Of a stretch of 17,935 bases of DNA, positions 1 to 7,574 are shown one piece after another. Source of the DNA: Bacteroidales bacterium (GTDB taxonomy: Bacteria > Bacteroidota > Bacteroidia > Bacteroidales > WCHB1-69). The position numbers and the translations under genes are program-made. The stretch spans positions 1-17,935 of the forward strand of contig JAISTU010000164.1 of NCBI GenBank assembly GCA_031272415.1. The letters run 5' to 3'. The stretch's first letter is position 1. Each line of letters opens with the position of its first letter. The notes under the pieces are model-generated. The model made no database searches. It had not been told where the DNA came from and was given only the letters and a program-made list of their open reading frames with translations.

Positions 1-293
1 GAATCATCAACGGTGGCGGGCATATTATCCGCGAAATGTCGGCAGAAAAAGGCAGACTGGATTTGTGCGTAGTCTACAAGGGCAAAAAATACCCCATCGA
101 ACTGAAAATTTTGTATTCCAAGAAAACAATCCCCGAAGGTTTAGAACAAACTGCAAGGTATATGGATTCTTTGGGCTGTCAAAAAGGTTATTTAATTGTC
201 TTTGACCGCGATAAAACCAAATCTTGGGACGAAAAAATCTACCAAAAACAAGAAAACGTAGACGGGAAAATGATTGATGTTTTTGGCTGCTGA
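1..293 (+). CDS. C-terminal part of an ATPase-like protein with PD-(D/E)XK nuclease tail (5' partial)
   Basis: The reading frame is open from nucleotide 3, so the real start lies before the window; the ATG at 36 is internal. The visible 96 residues contain GRLDL, then a short hairpin, then IELKI, the D...ExK pattern of a PD-(D/E)XK nuclease-like fold, followed by EGLEQTARYMDSLG and GYLIVFDRD. From memory of the family, this ending is typical of bacterial AAA-type ATP-binding proteins whose C-terminal domain is a predicted, often inactive, nuclease. The ATPase part is not visible, so substrate and role cannot be read here. It ends in TGA, which shows that TGA is a normal stop in this genome. 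It converges with the dsr operon; a small hairpin with a T-run follows 28 bases after the stop. Confidence 0.7.
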   Translation, partial: IINGGGHIIREMSAEKGRLDLCVVYKGKKYPIELKILYSKKTIPEGLEQTARYMDSLGCQKGYLIVFDRDKTKSWDEKIYQKQENVDGKMIDVFGC

Positions 294-320
294 GAGATAA
301 TTAAAAATTAAAATGTAGAG

Positions 321-339
321 ACGGCATCCTGCCGTTTTT
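321..339 (+). terminator. Small hairpin plus T-run after the ATPase-like gene
   Basis: ACGGCA, three bases, TGCCGT, then TTTTT. It fits a weak rho-independent terminator for the plus-strand gene. The hairpin is preceded by GTAGAG (315-320), so it is also a degenerate member of the GTAGAGACG palindrome family seen elsewhere in the window. Confidence 0.4.
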
Positions 340-354
340 GTGAAGTGAAGAGTT

Positions 355-390
355 GTTTTTAGAACGTTTTTGTGCAAAAATGCAAAAAAG
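355..390 (+). repeat. Dispersed ~37-bp repeat, copy 1 (convergent intergenic)
   Basis: Pattern TTTAGAAC-GTTTTTGTGC-AAAAATGCAAAAAAG. It is the first of seven related copies in the window (others at 3027, 5338, 10857, 13855, 17000 and 17241). It lies between two convergent genes. Confidence 0.6.
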
Positions 391-410
391 ACTTTACTCT
401 TCACTTTCAC

Positions 411-1700
411 TTACAGCACGATTGCGTCTGCCACTAATTCGGCGATGGTTTTAATTTTGATGTTTAATTTGTAATTTTGATTGAGTTGTGTAATTTGGTC
501 TACACAATTATGGCAAGGAGTAACAACAATTTTAGCACCTGTTTTTCGGATTTGTTCGGCTTTGATTTTTCCTGCTGCCAATCTGCGTTCATTGTATTGC
601 CCCATAGCCAATTGACCGCCTCCGCCTCCACAACAAAAATTATCTACCCCACAAGGAGTCATCTCGACAATATTTTCAGCCGCAGCAGAGACAGCTAAAC
701 GAATTTGTTGCATCAAACCTCCGTTTCTGACCAACTGACAAGGGTCGTGAATGGTAACAAGTTCTTTGTTTTTGGATTTATCCAATTTAATTTTGCCACT
801 TTGAATGTATTGATTGAGCAATTCAACGGCTGCAAGTACCTGATATTCAGTGGGATGTTTAAAATAATTAGGTGCTTCCCACCGATTGACTTTTGTTCCG
901 TGTCCGCATTCACCTATGACCAATGTTTTGGCATTTTTTTTAACTACTTCATCGTGCAGTCGCTTTGCAATTTGGGCAGCCGCCGCCGTATCGCCCGTAA
1001 AAAGCCCATAATTAGTAACATCGTAAGCGTCTGTTGAGAGTGTCCATTGTTCTTTTGCGGCATAAAATATTTTTGACATCGCGGAGATAGAAAGTGGGAA
1101 AAACTTTACTTCTCGCGGATTTAATGTGTAAAAAACATTTGTATCTGTTTGATTAAGAGGAATTTTCGCATTTTCGCCTAATTCATCTACCAATTCTTCG
1201 TCCATCCATTCAATAGTATCAATAAAATCTTCTGTTGAAATGGACATATTATTGCCTGTTTTGAGGGCAGAATCTACATTCTTTTGCAACTCTTGCGGCA
1301 CTAATCCCATGGAAGAGAGCATTTTACGTCCTACATAAATGACGTAAGCAATATCAACACCGATTGAACAATGCGGCACACAACGTCCGCAAAGTGTGCA
1401 TGAGCCAAAGAAACTGTCAATCATTTCATTAGCCATTTTTTCGTCCAATTTTCGGGCATTGACCAAAGGGGGGACAATTTTGCCTGTCAAAGTGCAATAT
1501 CGGCGGTACAAAGAGGCAACCAAATCCACTTTGTAGGCAGGAATAAATTTGTTTTGTCCCAAAGTTTTGTAATACATGCAACTTTCGGCACACAATCCGC
1601 AATGTACACAGGCGTTCAAATGCGTTACCAATTTAGAATCGGCAGGCATTTTTAAATGTCTTAAAGCATTGTCTATCTGTTCTTTAGTTATTTTTTCCAT
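411..1700 (-). CDS. dsrK: DsrK-like iron-sulfur oxidoreductase (HdrD-type catalytic subunit)
   Basis: A 429-residue cytoplasmic iron-sulfur protein. Two ferredoxin-like clusters are visible: CVHCGLCAESC (C31, C34, C37, C41) and CTLCGRCVPHC (C101, C104, C107, C111). The C-terminal half is a CCG-type region with HDPC, then CCGGGGG, then PCHNC, the ligands expected for the special [4Fe-4S] centre of HdrD/DsrK that reduces disulfides. The first CCG position reads ECGHG, a single-cysteine variant. By family knowledge DsrK acts with a DsrM haem-b membrane subunit to pass quinol electrons to the DsrC trisulfide or disulfide. Its start overlaps the end of dsrM by 17 bases, and dsrC heads the same operon, which separates it from lactate or glycolate oxidase CCG proteins. 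It is somewhat shorter than DsrK of sulfate reducers. The JOP subunits are absent here. Confidence 0.86.
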   Translation of the reverse strand: MEKITKEQIDNALRHLKMPADSKLVTHLNACVHCGLCAESCMYYKTLGQNKFIPAYKVDLVASLYRRYCTLTGKIVPPLVNARKLDEKMANEMIDSFFGSCTLCGRCVPHCSIGVDIAYVIYVGRKMLSSMGLVPQELQKNVDSALKTGNNMSISTEDFIDTIEWMDEELVDELGENAKIPLNQTDTNVFYTLNPREVKFFPLSISAMSKIFYAAKEQWTLSTDAYDVTNYGLFTGDTAAAAQIAKRLHDEVVKKNAKTLVIGECGHGTKVNRWEAPNYFKHPTEYQVLAAVELLNQYIQSGKIKLDKSKNKELVTIHDPCQLVRNGGLMQQIRLAVSAAAENIVEMTPCGVDNFCCGGGGGQLAMGQYNERRLAAGKIKAEQIRKTGAKIVVTPCHNCVDQITQLNQNYKLNIKIKTIAELVADAIVL

Positions 1701-2340
1701 CTGAAGATTTTAATTTTTTTGAGGGCGGCCACACATTTCTCCAACCATAAAAATATCCTAATTGAAAACGTGCCGCAAAAAAGTAGGCTACATGTCGCAA
1801 TTTTCCCACAGGAATATAAAGAAATAAAAGAATTGCCGAAATGTAATAAATTGTTATAAACCATTGAGGTAGAACAAAATACGATACGGTCATTATTTGA
1901 AAAAAAGTGGTTAAAAAATTAGATAAATAATCATCCCAATTGGATAAATTTCGTAACTTTTTAACAATCAATCTTTTTATCAACAATAAATAACCACTTA
2001 TCGCAGAAACTGTTAAAACAGTGATAATCAGCATCATCCATAAAAAAGGAACGCTCAATGGCGACACAAAAAAGAAAGCAATCCACAGCAAAAGGGAAAT
2101 CAATGTTCCAACATGAAAAAAAATGCCACCAATAAAAGAGGGCAAATGTTTGTATGCCGACTCTTTGTGCCACGGCATCATTGCGGAGGTGTAGGAATAA
2201 ACTTCCGCAGTCGCAACATTGCCACTTTTTTGAGAATATTCTTTAGGTTTTCCCAATCGTAATAATCTGATAATGTGGAAAGTACATGCAATTACGCAAA
2301 TACATGCGGCTATGATACTAATGCAAGGCAATATCATCAT
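1684..2340 (-). CDS. dsrM: DsrM-like membrane cytochrome b subunit (NarI-type)
   Basis: A 218-residue membrane protein with about five hydrophobic segments (roughly 3-24, 67-92, 97-121, 142-158, 160-178). It ends with a NarI-like tail: GKLRHVAYFFAARFQLG followed by GWRNVWPP. Candidate haem-b histidines are H22, H76 and H183. Known NarI/DsrM proteins oxidise a quinol in the membrane and pass electrons to a cytoplasmic Fe-S partner; here the partner is encoded immediately downstream and overlaps by 17 bases, which suggests translational coupling. dsrC lies 21 bases upstream. The protein is much shorter than DsrM of sulfate reducers and closer to NarI in size, so this is a reduced version. The alternative, a nitrate reductase gamma subunit, is disfavoured because no narGHJ is present and DsrC and DsrK flank it. 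Confidence 0.83.
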   Translation of the reverse strand: MMILPCISIIAACICVIACTFHIIRLLRLGKPKEYSQKSGNVATAEVYSYTSAMMPWHKESAYKHLPSFIGGIFFHVGTLISLLLWIAFFFVSPLSVPFLWMMLIITVLTVSAISGYLLLIKRLIVKKLRNLSNWDDYLSNFLTTFFQIMTVSYFVLPQWFITIYYISAILLFLYIPVGKLRHVAYFFAARFQLGYFYGWRNVWPPSKKLKSSDGKNN

Positions 2341-2361
2341 AAATATTTGATTTTAAACATG

Positions 2362-2703
2362 TTATACACACCCTTCCGGCTTTGGTAAACCAGCCACTCG
2401 ACACGCCCCACGTGCAGGTCCTAACGGAAATAAGTCATAAATATCTTTCAATTTAAGCCCCGTTTCTTTACAAAGTGTTCTAATCATGGGTGCCATCCCT
2501 TTTTGTTCAAAGGATTCTCTAATTATACGCACTACTGCCCAATGTTGGTCGGTCATTTCAATTCCGTCCATTTGCGCAATTTGTTTTGCAATTTCATCAT
2601 TCCATAAATTCGGATGAATCATAAAACCATCCCCGTCAAATTCTATTCCTGTCATGTTATTTTTTACAATATTCTTAAATTTTATATCTATTAAAATTTT
2701 CAA
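2362..2703 (-). CDS. dsrC: DsrC/TusE family sulfur-relay protein with both redox cysteines
   Basis: A 113-residue protein ending PLGPARGACRVAGLPKPEGCV minus its first residue, the hallmark DsrC C-terminal arm. C112 is penultimate and C101 lies 11 residues earlier. Both cysteines are needed to form the DsrC trisulfide or internal disulfide; TusE of tRNA thiolation keeps only the last one, so this is a true DsrC rather than TusE. The central region also fits: GDGFMIHPNLWNDEIAKQIA, then DQHWAVVRIIRESF. It is a soluble carrier and the predicted substrate of the DsrMK pair encoded just downstream. A TATCTTTG box lies about 60 bases upstream of the start. An alternative start at M17 (position 2655) would give 97 residues; the first 16 residues do not match the usual DsrC start, so the start is uncertain. 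Confidence 0.9.
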   Translation of the reverse strand: MKILIDIKFKNIVKNNMTGIEFDGDGFMIHPNLWNDEIAKQIAQMDGIEMTDQHWAVVRIIRESFEQKGMAPMIRTLCKETGLKLKDIYDLFPLGPARGACRVAGLPKPEGCV

Positions 2704-2761
2704 AAAAAGCCTCTAAATCAATGCTTTATAAAAATACATGCTGTTTTTGAAAACCTTTATA

Positions 2762-2769
2762 CAAAGATA
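2762..2769 (-). promoter_or_regulatory. Bacteroidetes -7 box for the dsrCMK operon
   Basis: On the minus strand this reads TATCTTTG, matching TAnnTTTG. It predicts a transcript starting about 50 bases before the dsrC start. The upstream -33 region is only AT-rich. The same octamer occurs upstream of the metallopeptidase gene. Confidence 0.5.
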
Positions 2770-2814
2770 CACAAATTATTCAATAAAAAATTAAAAATTT
2801 AAAAATTAAAAAAT

Positions 2815-2904
2815 GTAGAGACGTAGCGTGCCACGTCTCCGTTATAAAAGATTGATAATCATATATTTATATTTCAAAAAAGACGTTACACGCCACGTCT
2901 CTAC
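2815..2904. repeat. Inverted pair of GTAGAGACG palindromes (BIME-like)
   Basis: Left unit 2815-2839 begins GTAGAGACGT and ends ACGTCTC. Right unit 2881-2904 begins AGACGT and ends ACGTCTCTAC. Each unit is itself a hairpin with GACGT/ACGTC arms. The right unit in reverse complement matches the left at 21 of 24 positions, so the pair forms a larger inverted repeat. It resembles REP/BIME elements mobilised by RAYT transposases elsewhere; no such enzyme is in the window. Confidence 0.7.
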
Positions 2905-2934
2905 ATAAAAAGTGAAAAATTGAATGAAAATATA

Positions 2935-2959
2935 GAAACGGTGCATACACCGTCTTTAC
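2935..2959. repeat. Degenerate palindrome of the GTAGAGACG family
   Basis: ACGGTG, CATA, CACCGT forms a 6-bp stem, flanked on the right by CTTTAC. It is a diverged third unit in the dsrC-protease intergenic region. Confidence 0.5.
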
Positions 2960-2989
2960 AATCATAAAATCTTTACAATCATTAAAATC

Positions 2990-3010
2990 TTATGAAAATC
3001 ATGGTTCAGA
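2990..3010 (-). repeat. Single degenerate arm of the TTGTCTGAAC element
   Basis: TATGAAAATCATGGTTCAGA closely matches the right arm of the element at 13940-14037 (GAAAATCGTGGTTCAGACAA). No partner arm is visible nearby. Confidence 0.45.
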
Positions 3011-3026
3011 TGGGAATTTTTCATCT

Positions 3027-3060
3027 TTTACAATTTTTTTCTCCCAAAATGCAAAAAAAC
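3027..3060 (+). repeat. Dispersed ~37-bp repeat, copy 2 (diverged)
   Basis: The 3' half CTCCCAAAATGCAAAAAAAC is clear; the 5' half is diverged (TTTTACAATTTTTTT). It lies upstream of the C10 protease, directly before the palindrome at 3059. Confidence 0.45.
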
Positions 3061-3080
3061 GGCAGGGATGCCGTTTCTAC
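3059..3080. repeat. GTAGAGACG-family palindrome upstream of the C10 protease
   Basis: ACGGCA, GGGA, TGCCGT, followed by TTCTAC. It is the reverse-complement relative of the unit at 315-335 and ends just before the T/A-rich promoter tract. Confidence 0.55.
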
Positions 3081-3116
3081 ATTTTTAATTTTTAATTTTT
3101 AACTGAATAAAAGGTG

Positions 3117-3124
3117 TATTTTTG
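3117..3124 (+). promoter_or_regulatory. Bacteroidetes -7 box for the C10 protease
   Basis: TATTTTTG fits TAnnTTTG and lies 20 bases before the ATG, giving a very short leader. The core AAAAGGTGTATTTTTGCA is identical to that upstream of the AraC gene. A TTTTTAATTTTTAATTTTTAA-type tract lies just upstream. Confidence 0.6.
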
Positions 3125-3144
3125 CATTTTTATATGTAATTATC

Positions 3145-5229
3145 ATGAATAGGAAAATTTTGATTATTTTTGGATGTTTGATAGGAATGTACTGTTCTTA
3201 TTCTCAAACAGTTAGCGTTGATGAAGCCCGACAAGTGGCACGTAATTTTTTTGCCGATAATCACAAAGATGCAGTGGTTTTGGATAAAACAATTTGCCAA
3301 AATGAGGATACTTTGCTGTATTTTTTTAGGCAAAACCAACAATGTGTACTCATTTCCGGCAGTCGGACTGTTGTGCCTATTTTGGCATATTTTACTGTAA
3401 ATGAGGAAATTACGGACGAGATTGCTCCTGCTGCTCAAATGTGGATAAATTATTATGCACAACAAATAAAATATTTGCACAATGAGCGGCTTCCAATTTC
3501 TCCTAATGTACTCAAATCGTGGAATTTATGCCTCTCCACTCACAAGGGAAACGAAGATATTATATCGGAAATAACGCCTTTGCTGACTTCGCAATGGGGA
3601 CAAGGCAGTAAATACAATTATTATTGTCCTTATGACATGCAAAGTAGCAACAATCAGCGAGCGGTAACAGGCTGTGTGGCAACGGCTTTGGCACAATTGA
3701 TGTACTATTTTCGCTTTCCGCAAACGGGCGAGGGTAATTATTCTTATGTGCATGAAAATTACGGCACTTTGTCGGCTGATTTTTCGCAAACAACTTACGA
3801 TTATTCAGCCATGAGCGACCGCCCGAAGTTTACCAATGCGGCTATCTCGCAACTGATGTATCATTGCGGAGTGGCGGTCGATATGGTGTATGGGGCAACA
3901 TCTTCGGGCATGTATAACCACAAAGCGGCTTATATTTTGAAAACTTATTTTAAATATTCTCCGCAAACACAGTATATTTTCCGAGATACTACACATTTAA
4001 ATTGGGATAGTTTGATAATCAATCATTTAGAGCGAAAAATACCGCTTTATTATGCCGGTTGGAGCGTGCCGGACACCAATGGACACGGTTTTATTTGCGA
4101 TGGCTATCAATTGCGGGAGGATTCTAATTATTACTATCATTTCAATTTTGGGTGGGATGGCAGTTATGACGGTTATTTTCTTACCACTGCTTTGTCGCCG
4201 GCGGGCAATAATTTCAATTTGGCACAAGAGTTGGTCATCAATGCCTATCCTGATACTTCTCGTTTCTTATATCCTGATTATCAGCCTATTACAGGAGAAA
4301 CTGTTTTGAGAGATTTGGAAGGCTCTTTTGAAGATGGAAGCGGAAAAGCATTTGATTGTCAGGCAAATATGAATTATACATGGGTAATAATGCCTGATAA
4401 AGACACCATTACAAAAATCAATTTTCTGGTAGATTATCAATTATCGCCCGATGATACTTTGTATGTAACTGATATAGAAGGAAATACGCTCTACACCTTC
4501 ACAGGAGACAGCAATATTTCTATATTTGATGTTGCCAAAACAGCAGCAATATTTCATCTAAAAACGTTTTCGGGGCAAGTCTCCGGTGGTTTTAAGGCAT
4601 CTTATGCGGCAGTTTATCCTACTTATTGCGTGTCATCGCCCATCAAGCAATATATTCCTGCTCAATCAGTTATAAGTGACGGTAGCGGGAGTAAAAATTA
4701 CAACAATTTGACGCTTTGCGATTGGCTGATTCGCCCCGTGGGATGTCAAACGATTACATTGAAATTCAATTACTTTCAAACAGAACAGGGCAAAGATTTT
4801 CTTAATATTTATGACTACACTACCACGCCTTACACTTTGTTGCACTCTCTTTCGGGGCAACTCACTGATTCTGTGTATCATTTGGACTGCAAAATGGCAT
4901 TGTTGGAATTTGTTACCAATGAAAGCGTTACAGGTAGCGGTTGGGAGTTGGCTTATTCAATCAATCAATTGTCTATCAATGAATTAACAGACAATCATTC
5001 TACGCAATACATTTATCCTAACCCGACAGATAAGCAAATTACGGTCGTTTTGCCGGATAATATTTCTATTGCAACATTTGTATTATATGATATACATGGG
5101 AAAACAGTGATTTTACAACAAGTTGATAATCAACAAGTTGTCGATATTTCAACTTTGCCAAGCGGAGTTTATATCTACAAAATGGTCTCTGAAAAACAAA
5201 TATTTACAGGAAAGATGGTCAAAAAATAA
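3145..5229 (+). CDS. Secreted C10 family cysteine protease with CUB-like domains and T9SS sorting tail
   Basis: A 694-residue protein. Residues 1-21 are a signal peptide ending CSYSQ. A propeptide-like segment follows (VDEARQVARNFF). The streptopain/PrtT-type C10 domain runs from about 150 to 370: catalytic C177 in VTGCVATALAQ, H314 in GHGFICDGY, and the FNFGW segment at 333-337. Two beta-rich CUB-like regions follow (about 384-490 and 495-608, the latter with DGSGSKNY and WLIRP). The end (about 622-694) is a type A T9SS sorting domain: YIYPNPTDKQ, then VLYDIHGK, then LPSGVYIYK. Family knowledge predicts a protein exported by Sec, carried through the outer membrane by T9SS, and either released or anchored after tail removal. 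It resembles Porphyromonas PrtT in architecture. It is monocistronic with its own promoter and a convergent neighbour. Confidence 0.9.
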   Translation: MNRKILIIFGCLIGMYCSYSQTVSVDEARQVARNFFADNHKDAVVLDKTICQNEDTLLYFFRQNQQCVLISGSRTVVPILAYFTVNEEITDEIAPAAQMWINYYAQQIKYLHNERLPISPNVLKSWNLCLSTHKGNEDIISEITPLLTSQWGQGSKYNYYCPYDMQSSNNQRAVTGCVATALAQLMYYFRFPQTGEGNYSYVHENYGTLSADFSQTTYDYSAMSDRPKFTNAAISQLMYHCGVAVDMVYGATSSGMYNHKAAYILKTYFKYSPQTQYIFRDTTHLNWDSLIINHLERKIPLYYAGWSVPDTNGHGFICDGYQLREDSNYYYHFNFGWDGSYDGYFLTTALSPAGNNFNLAQELVINAYPDTSRFLYPDYQPITGETVLRDLEGSFEDGSGKAFDCQANMNYTWVIMPDKDTITKINFLVDYQLSPDDTLYVTDIEGNTLYTFTGDSNISIFDVAKTAAIFHLKTFSGQVSGGFKASYAAVYPTYCVSSPIKQYIPAQSVISDGSGSKNYNNLTLCDWLIRPVGCQTITLKFNYFQTEQGKDFLNIYDYTTTPYTLLHSLSGQLTDSVYHLDCKMALLEFVTNESVTGSGWELAYSINQLSINELTDNHSTQYIYPNPTDKQITVVLPDNISIATFVLYDIHGKTVILQQVDNQQVVDISTLPSGVYIYKMVSEKQIFTGKMVKK

Positions 5230-5246
5230 GAGTAAATGCTAAAAAT

Positions 5247-5283
5247 GCAGTAGCAACAGTTCATTTATAAATGTTGAAACTGC
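5247..5283. repeat. Imperfect inverted repeat between convergent genes
   Basis: GCAGT and ACTGC flank a perfect 12-bp palindrome CATTTATAAATG at 5262-5273. It has no T-run, so it is not a classic terminator, but it sits 18 bases after the protease stop and could end or protect the transcript. Confidence 0.35.
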
Positions 5284-5337
5284 GGGGCAAATCCCGTGCA
5301 GTAGCACAGATCGCAATAATGGTGCAGGATGAGGTTC

Positions 5338-5375
5338 AAATTTTAGAACATTTTTATCCCAAAATGCAAAAAAAT
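5338..5375 (+). repeat. Dispersed ~37-bp repeat, copy 3
   Basis: TTTTAGAACATTTTTATCCC then AAAATGCAAAAAAA. It is nearly identical to the copy at 10857-10894. It lies immediately before the 3' end of the minus-strand barrel gene, in a convergent gap. Confidence 0.7.
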
Positions 5376-5383
5376 CTCCACTC

Positions 5384-7009
5384 TCAATTATCTTCTTCCC
5401 AGTCGAAATATTCTACTTCTTTGACTTTACCTTTCATAAATTGATACCCTAAATGCAGTGCTATCGAACTTGTACGCCAACCGTATTTTCCTGACGTTTG
5501 AGCATACGGAGGCAATTCGTTAGTGGTCTGATACTCAAACTGTACCCTATTTACAAAACAAATATTTCCATTGATGCCGAAGATAAAATTATGGTTAGGA
5601 TTTTTGGCATGCAGTATAAAATTGACCGCAAACGTTAAATCCGGTACAAAATAATAACCATAAGGGATACTTACCTTCTCTTTCATCCAAACATGCTCTT
5701 TCAAAACAGTATCTCTGCCGGTGAGCAAATTAAAATATCTTGGACAAATATCAGATTCCATGTCTGACATTGCTAAATATTTTTTCGGTGACCGAATAAA
5801 CGGCATAAATTTTAAGCCCATTTCAGGCTGTATGTACATCCTTTTGCTGATTTTTGCCAAATAAGATGCTTTGAGTGATATGCCGATAGAATAAGTGTGC
5901 AATGCTCTGGTAAATATATCGCTGTCGTAGCCGATTTCTCCATTTGGCAGGGTGTCGACGGGTTTGAAATATTCTGTCACATAATGAATTTTATTGATTG
6001 GTAATTCCACTGTAAAGCCCCAGCCTTTTTTCAGCATTAAAGAATATCTGAAATTAAATTCTTTTGGAATTGTTGTTGATTTACAAATCAAATCTAATCC
6101 CATATTTTTGAGTTCATATCTATTGATACCGGGTAAAAGAATACCAATACCAAAATATGCTCCAAAACTATGTATTTTTTGTGAAAAATCGAAAGTAGAA
6201 AATGGAGATTTATTTTCTGCTCTCCAATAATTTTTGGATTGCATGCGTACTTCCTTGACAGTCTTGTTTTTAGGCGGTATTTTAAACATCATGCCGCCTC
6301 GAAAAGATAAATTACAGCGAAAGATTTCAGGAAAATAAGAATATTGTCCCACCATCCCTTCGGCATACAAACCAAAAAAATCTCTAAAATAAACTCCTCC
6401 ACCAACACCTACCCCAAATTCATGTCGATAACGAGAATAATTGAAATCTCTCCATATTGGTTCCCCTTCATTATAGGCATAGCCATCAGCAATATATTCC
6501 TTTGTGTTCCACTGAATTAAATAGGCTGCACCATATTTTGCGGTCAAATACAAATCCCACCTACAATTTTTGTTTTTGCTTAAAAATGGCAATAAATGAA
6601 AATTAACTTGTACACCAAAAGTAGGCGATAGACTCCTTTTTACTATAGGCGTCATAAAAACAGTAGGGATGCTATCCACAAAAATAGTATCTGTATTCGT
6701 AAAGTTTACCTTATAAGATTCATAGGTCATAAAACCCCAATATGCCCCAATTTCTACTCAATCTAATACACCATAATGAAATTCTGCACGCAAATTGGGC
6801 GTAAATTCTTTACCATATTCCTTTTTCTTAGATTGCTCAGTCCAATGCAAAAAACTTTTTGAGTATGGGAAATCAAAAGTATTATATCTATTAAAAGATA
6901 GACTTGCTTTGATATTCCAACGATTTTTAATGCTGTGTTGGGCGTGGGTAGTTGATGAAACTAACAAAAATAATATTGTGCTTGCTACTATTTTTCTTAA
7001 CTCTTTCAT
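5384..7009 (-). pseudogene. Outer-membrane beta-barrel protein gene interrupted by an in-frame TGA
   Basis: Two open segments, 6758-7027 and 5384-6730, are in the same frame and separated by one TGA at 6758-6760. Read through, they give one protein of about 541 residues. It starts MKELRKIVASTILFLLVSST, a signal peptide ending THAQ. The start at 7009 is preferred over 7027 because a diverged copy of this gene start at 17347-17400 conserves ATGAAAGAGTTAA. The TGA falls at codon 84 in HYGVLD-stop-VEIGAYWGF; by pattern with related porin-like barrels (GVLDW.EIGAY) the lost residue is probably tryptophan, so TGG became TGA. The rest is rich in alternating aromatic strands, for example FGVGVGGGVYFRDFFGLYAEG and SIALHLGYQFMKG without long breaks. 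Function is unknown. It lies downstream of a terminator. It could be a recent pseudogene, a polymorphism or a sequencing error. Confidence 0.75.
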
Positions 7010-7043
7010 AATCTTTGGGTTATACAATTTTATTCTTCACTAA

Positions 7044-7081
7044 TTAAAAAAATGCAGGCTCAAATAAAGTTCCAAGCCTGC
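7044..7081 (-). terminator. Rho-independent terminator of the metallopeptidase-lipoprotein operon
   Basis: On the minus strand GCAGGCT and AGCCTGC form a 7-bp stem around a 14-base loop, followed by ATTTTTTT. It begins 11 bases after the lipoprotein stop. Close relatives occur at 10917-10956 and 17281-17317. Confidence 0.8.
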
Positions 7082-7091
7082 ATAAAATGTT

Positions 7092-7574
7092 CTACTTCAA
7101 ATCGTCGTCTGTAATAACAAATGTATATTCGTAGGTAATCAAATCTACACCTCTTTTGAGTCCATTTTTGTACACTGTTGGGACTTCTGTCCATGCCAAT
7201 TTGTTGTAGGGAACATGATTGCTCACATCATCATCAAAAAAAGGACCATACCACGTTTTTAACTTTACGCCATCTATTGTGTAAACGGTTATAGAATCTT
7301 TCCCAAGCCAATTTGCAAAACTGTATTTTCCACTTTGTGAATAATTAGGACTCATAACAAGTTTTGTTTCATTTACATTTATTGGCGTGGCAGTTATGCT
7401 ATCTGCATTGTACAATGAGGCTGAAAACAATATCTTTTGTGATGATAAATTTTGAACATAAATATCATCTCCTACAAATGATGATAAAGGATCACAAGCA
7501 TAGATCATAATTCCCATAAATGCGAAGACAATCAACACATACAAACGAACAAATCTTTTTTTATTAGAATCCAT
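7092..7574 (-). CDS. Small lipoprotein of unknown function, overlapping the metallopeptidase gene
   Basis: The start at 7574 gives 160 residues: MDSNKKRFVRLYVLIVFAFM leads to a lipobox at IYAC, with C27 as the lipidated residue. A longer frame from 7613 exists, but it would add 13 residues before the basic N-region and is less likely. The ATG lies inside the last codons of the metallopeptidase gene (11-base overlap, different frame), which suggests translational coupling. The mature part is about 130 residues, beta-rich, with many aromatic and polar positions (DDIYVQNLSS, FANWLGKDSITVYTIDG). I do not recognise the family. Tight coupling to a secreted peptidase suggests an accessory or partner protein, but this is inference. 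A strong terminator follows. Confidence 0.7.
   Translation of the reverse strand: MDSNKKRFVRLYVLIVFAFMGIMIYACDPLSSFVGDDIYVQNLSSQKILFSASLYNADSITATPINVNETKLVMSPNYSQSGKYSFANWLGKDSITVYTIDGVKLKTWYGPFFDDDVSNHVPYNKLAWTEVPTVYKNGLKRGVDLITYEYTFVITDDDLK

Noticed and set aside
705..1037. Plus-strand open frame of 110 codons within dsrK
   Set aside because: It is a shadow of the dsrK coding strand, with no start context or recognisable protein features.
1684..2340. Respiratory nitrate reductase gamma subunit
   Set aside because: The NarI-like tail is real, but there is no narGHJ, and the gene is embedded between dsrC and dsrK with an overlap.
6758..6760. Possible genome-wide recoding of UGA as tryptophan
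   Set aside because: Other genes in the window end normally with TGA (291-293 and 10689-10691) and use TGG for tryptophan, so reassignment is not supported.
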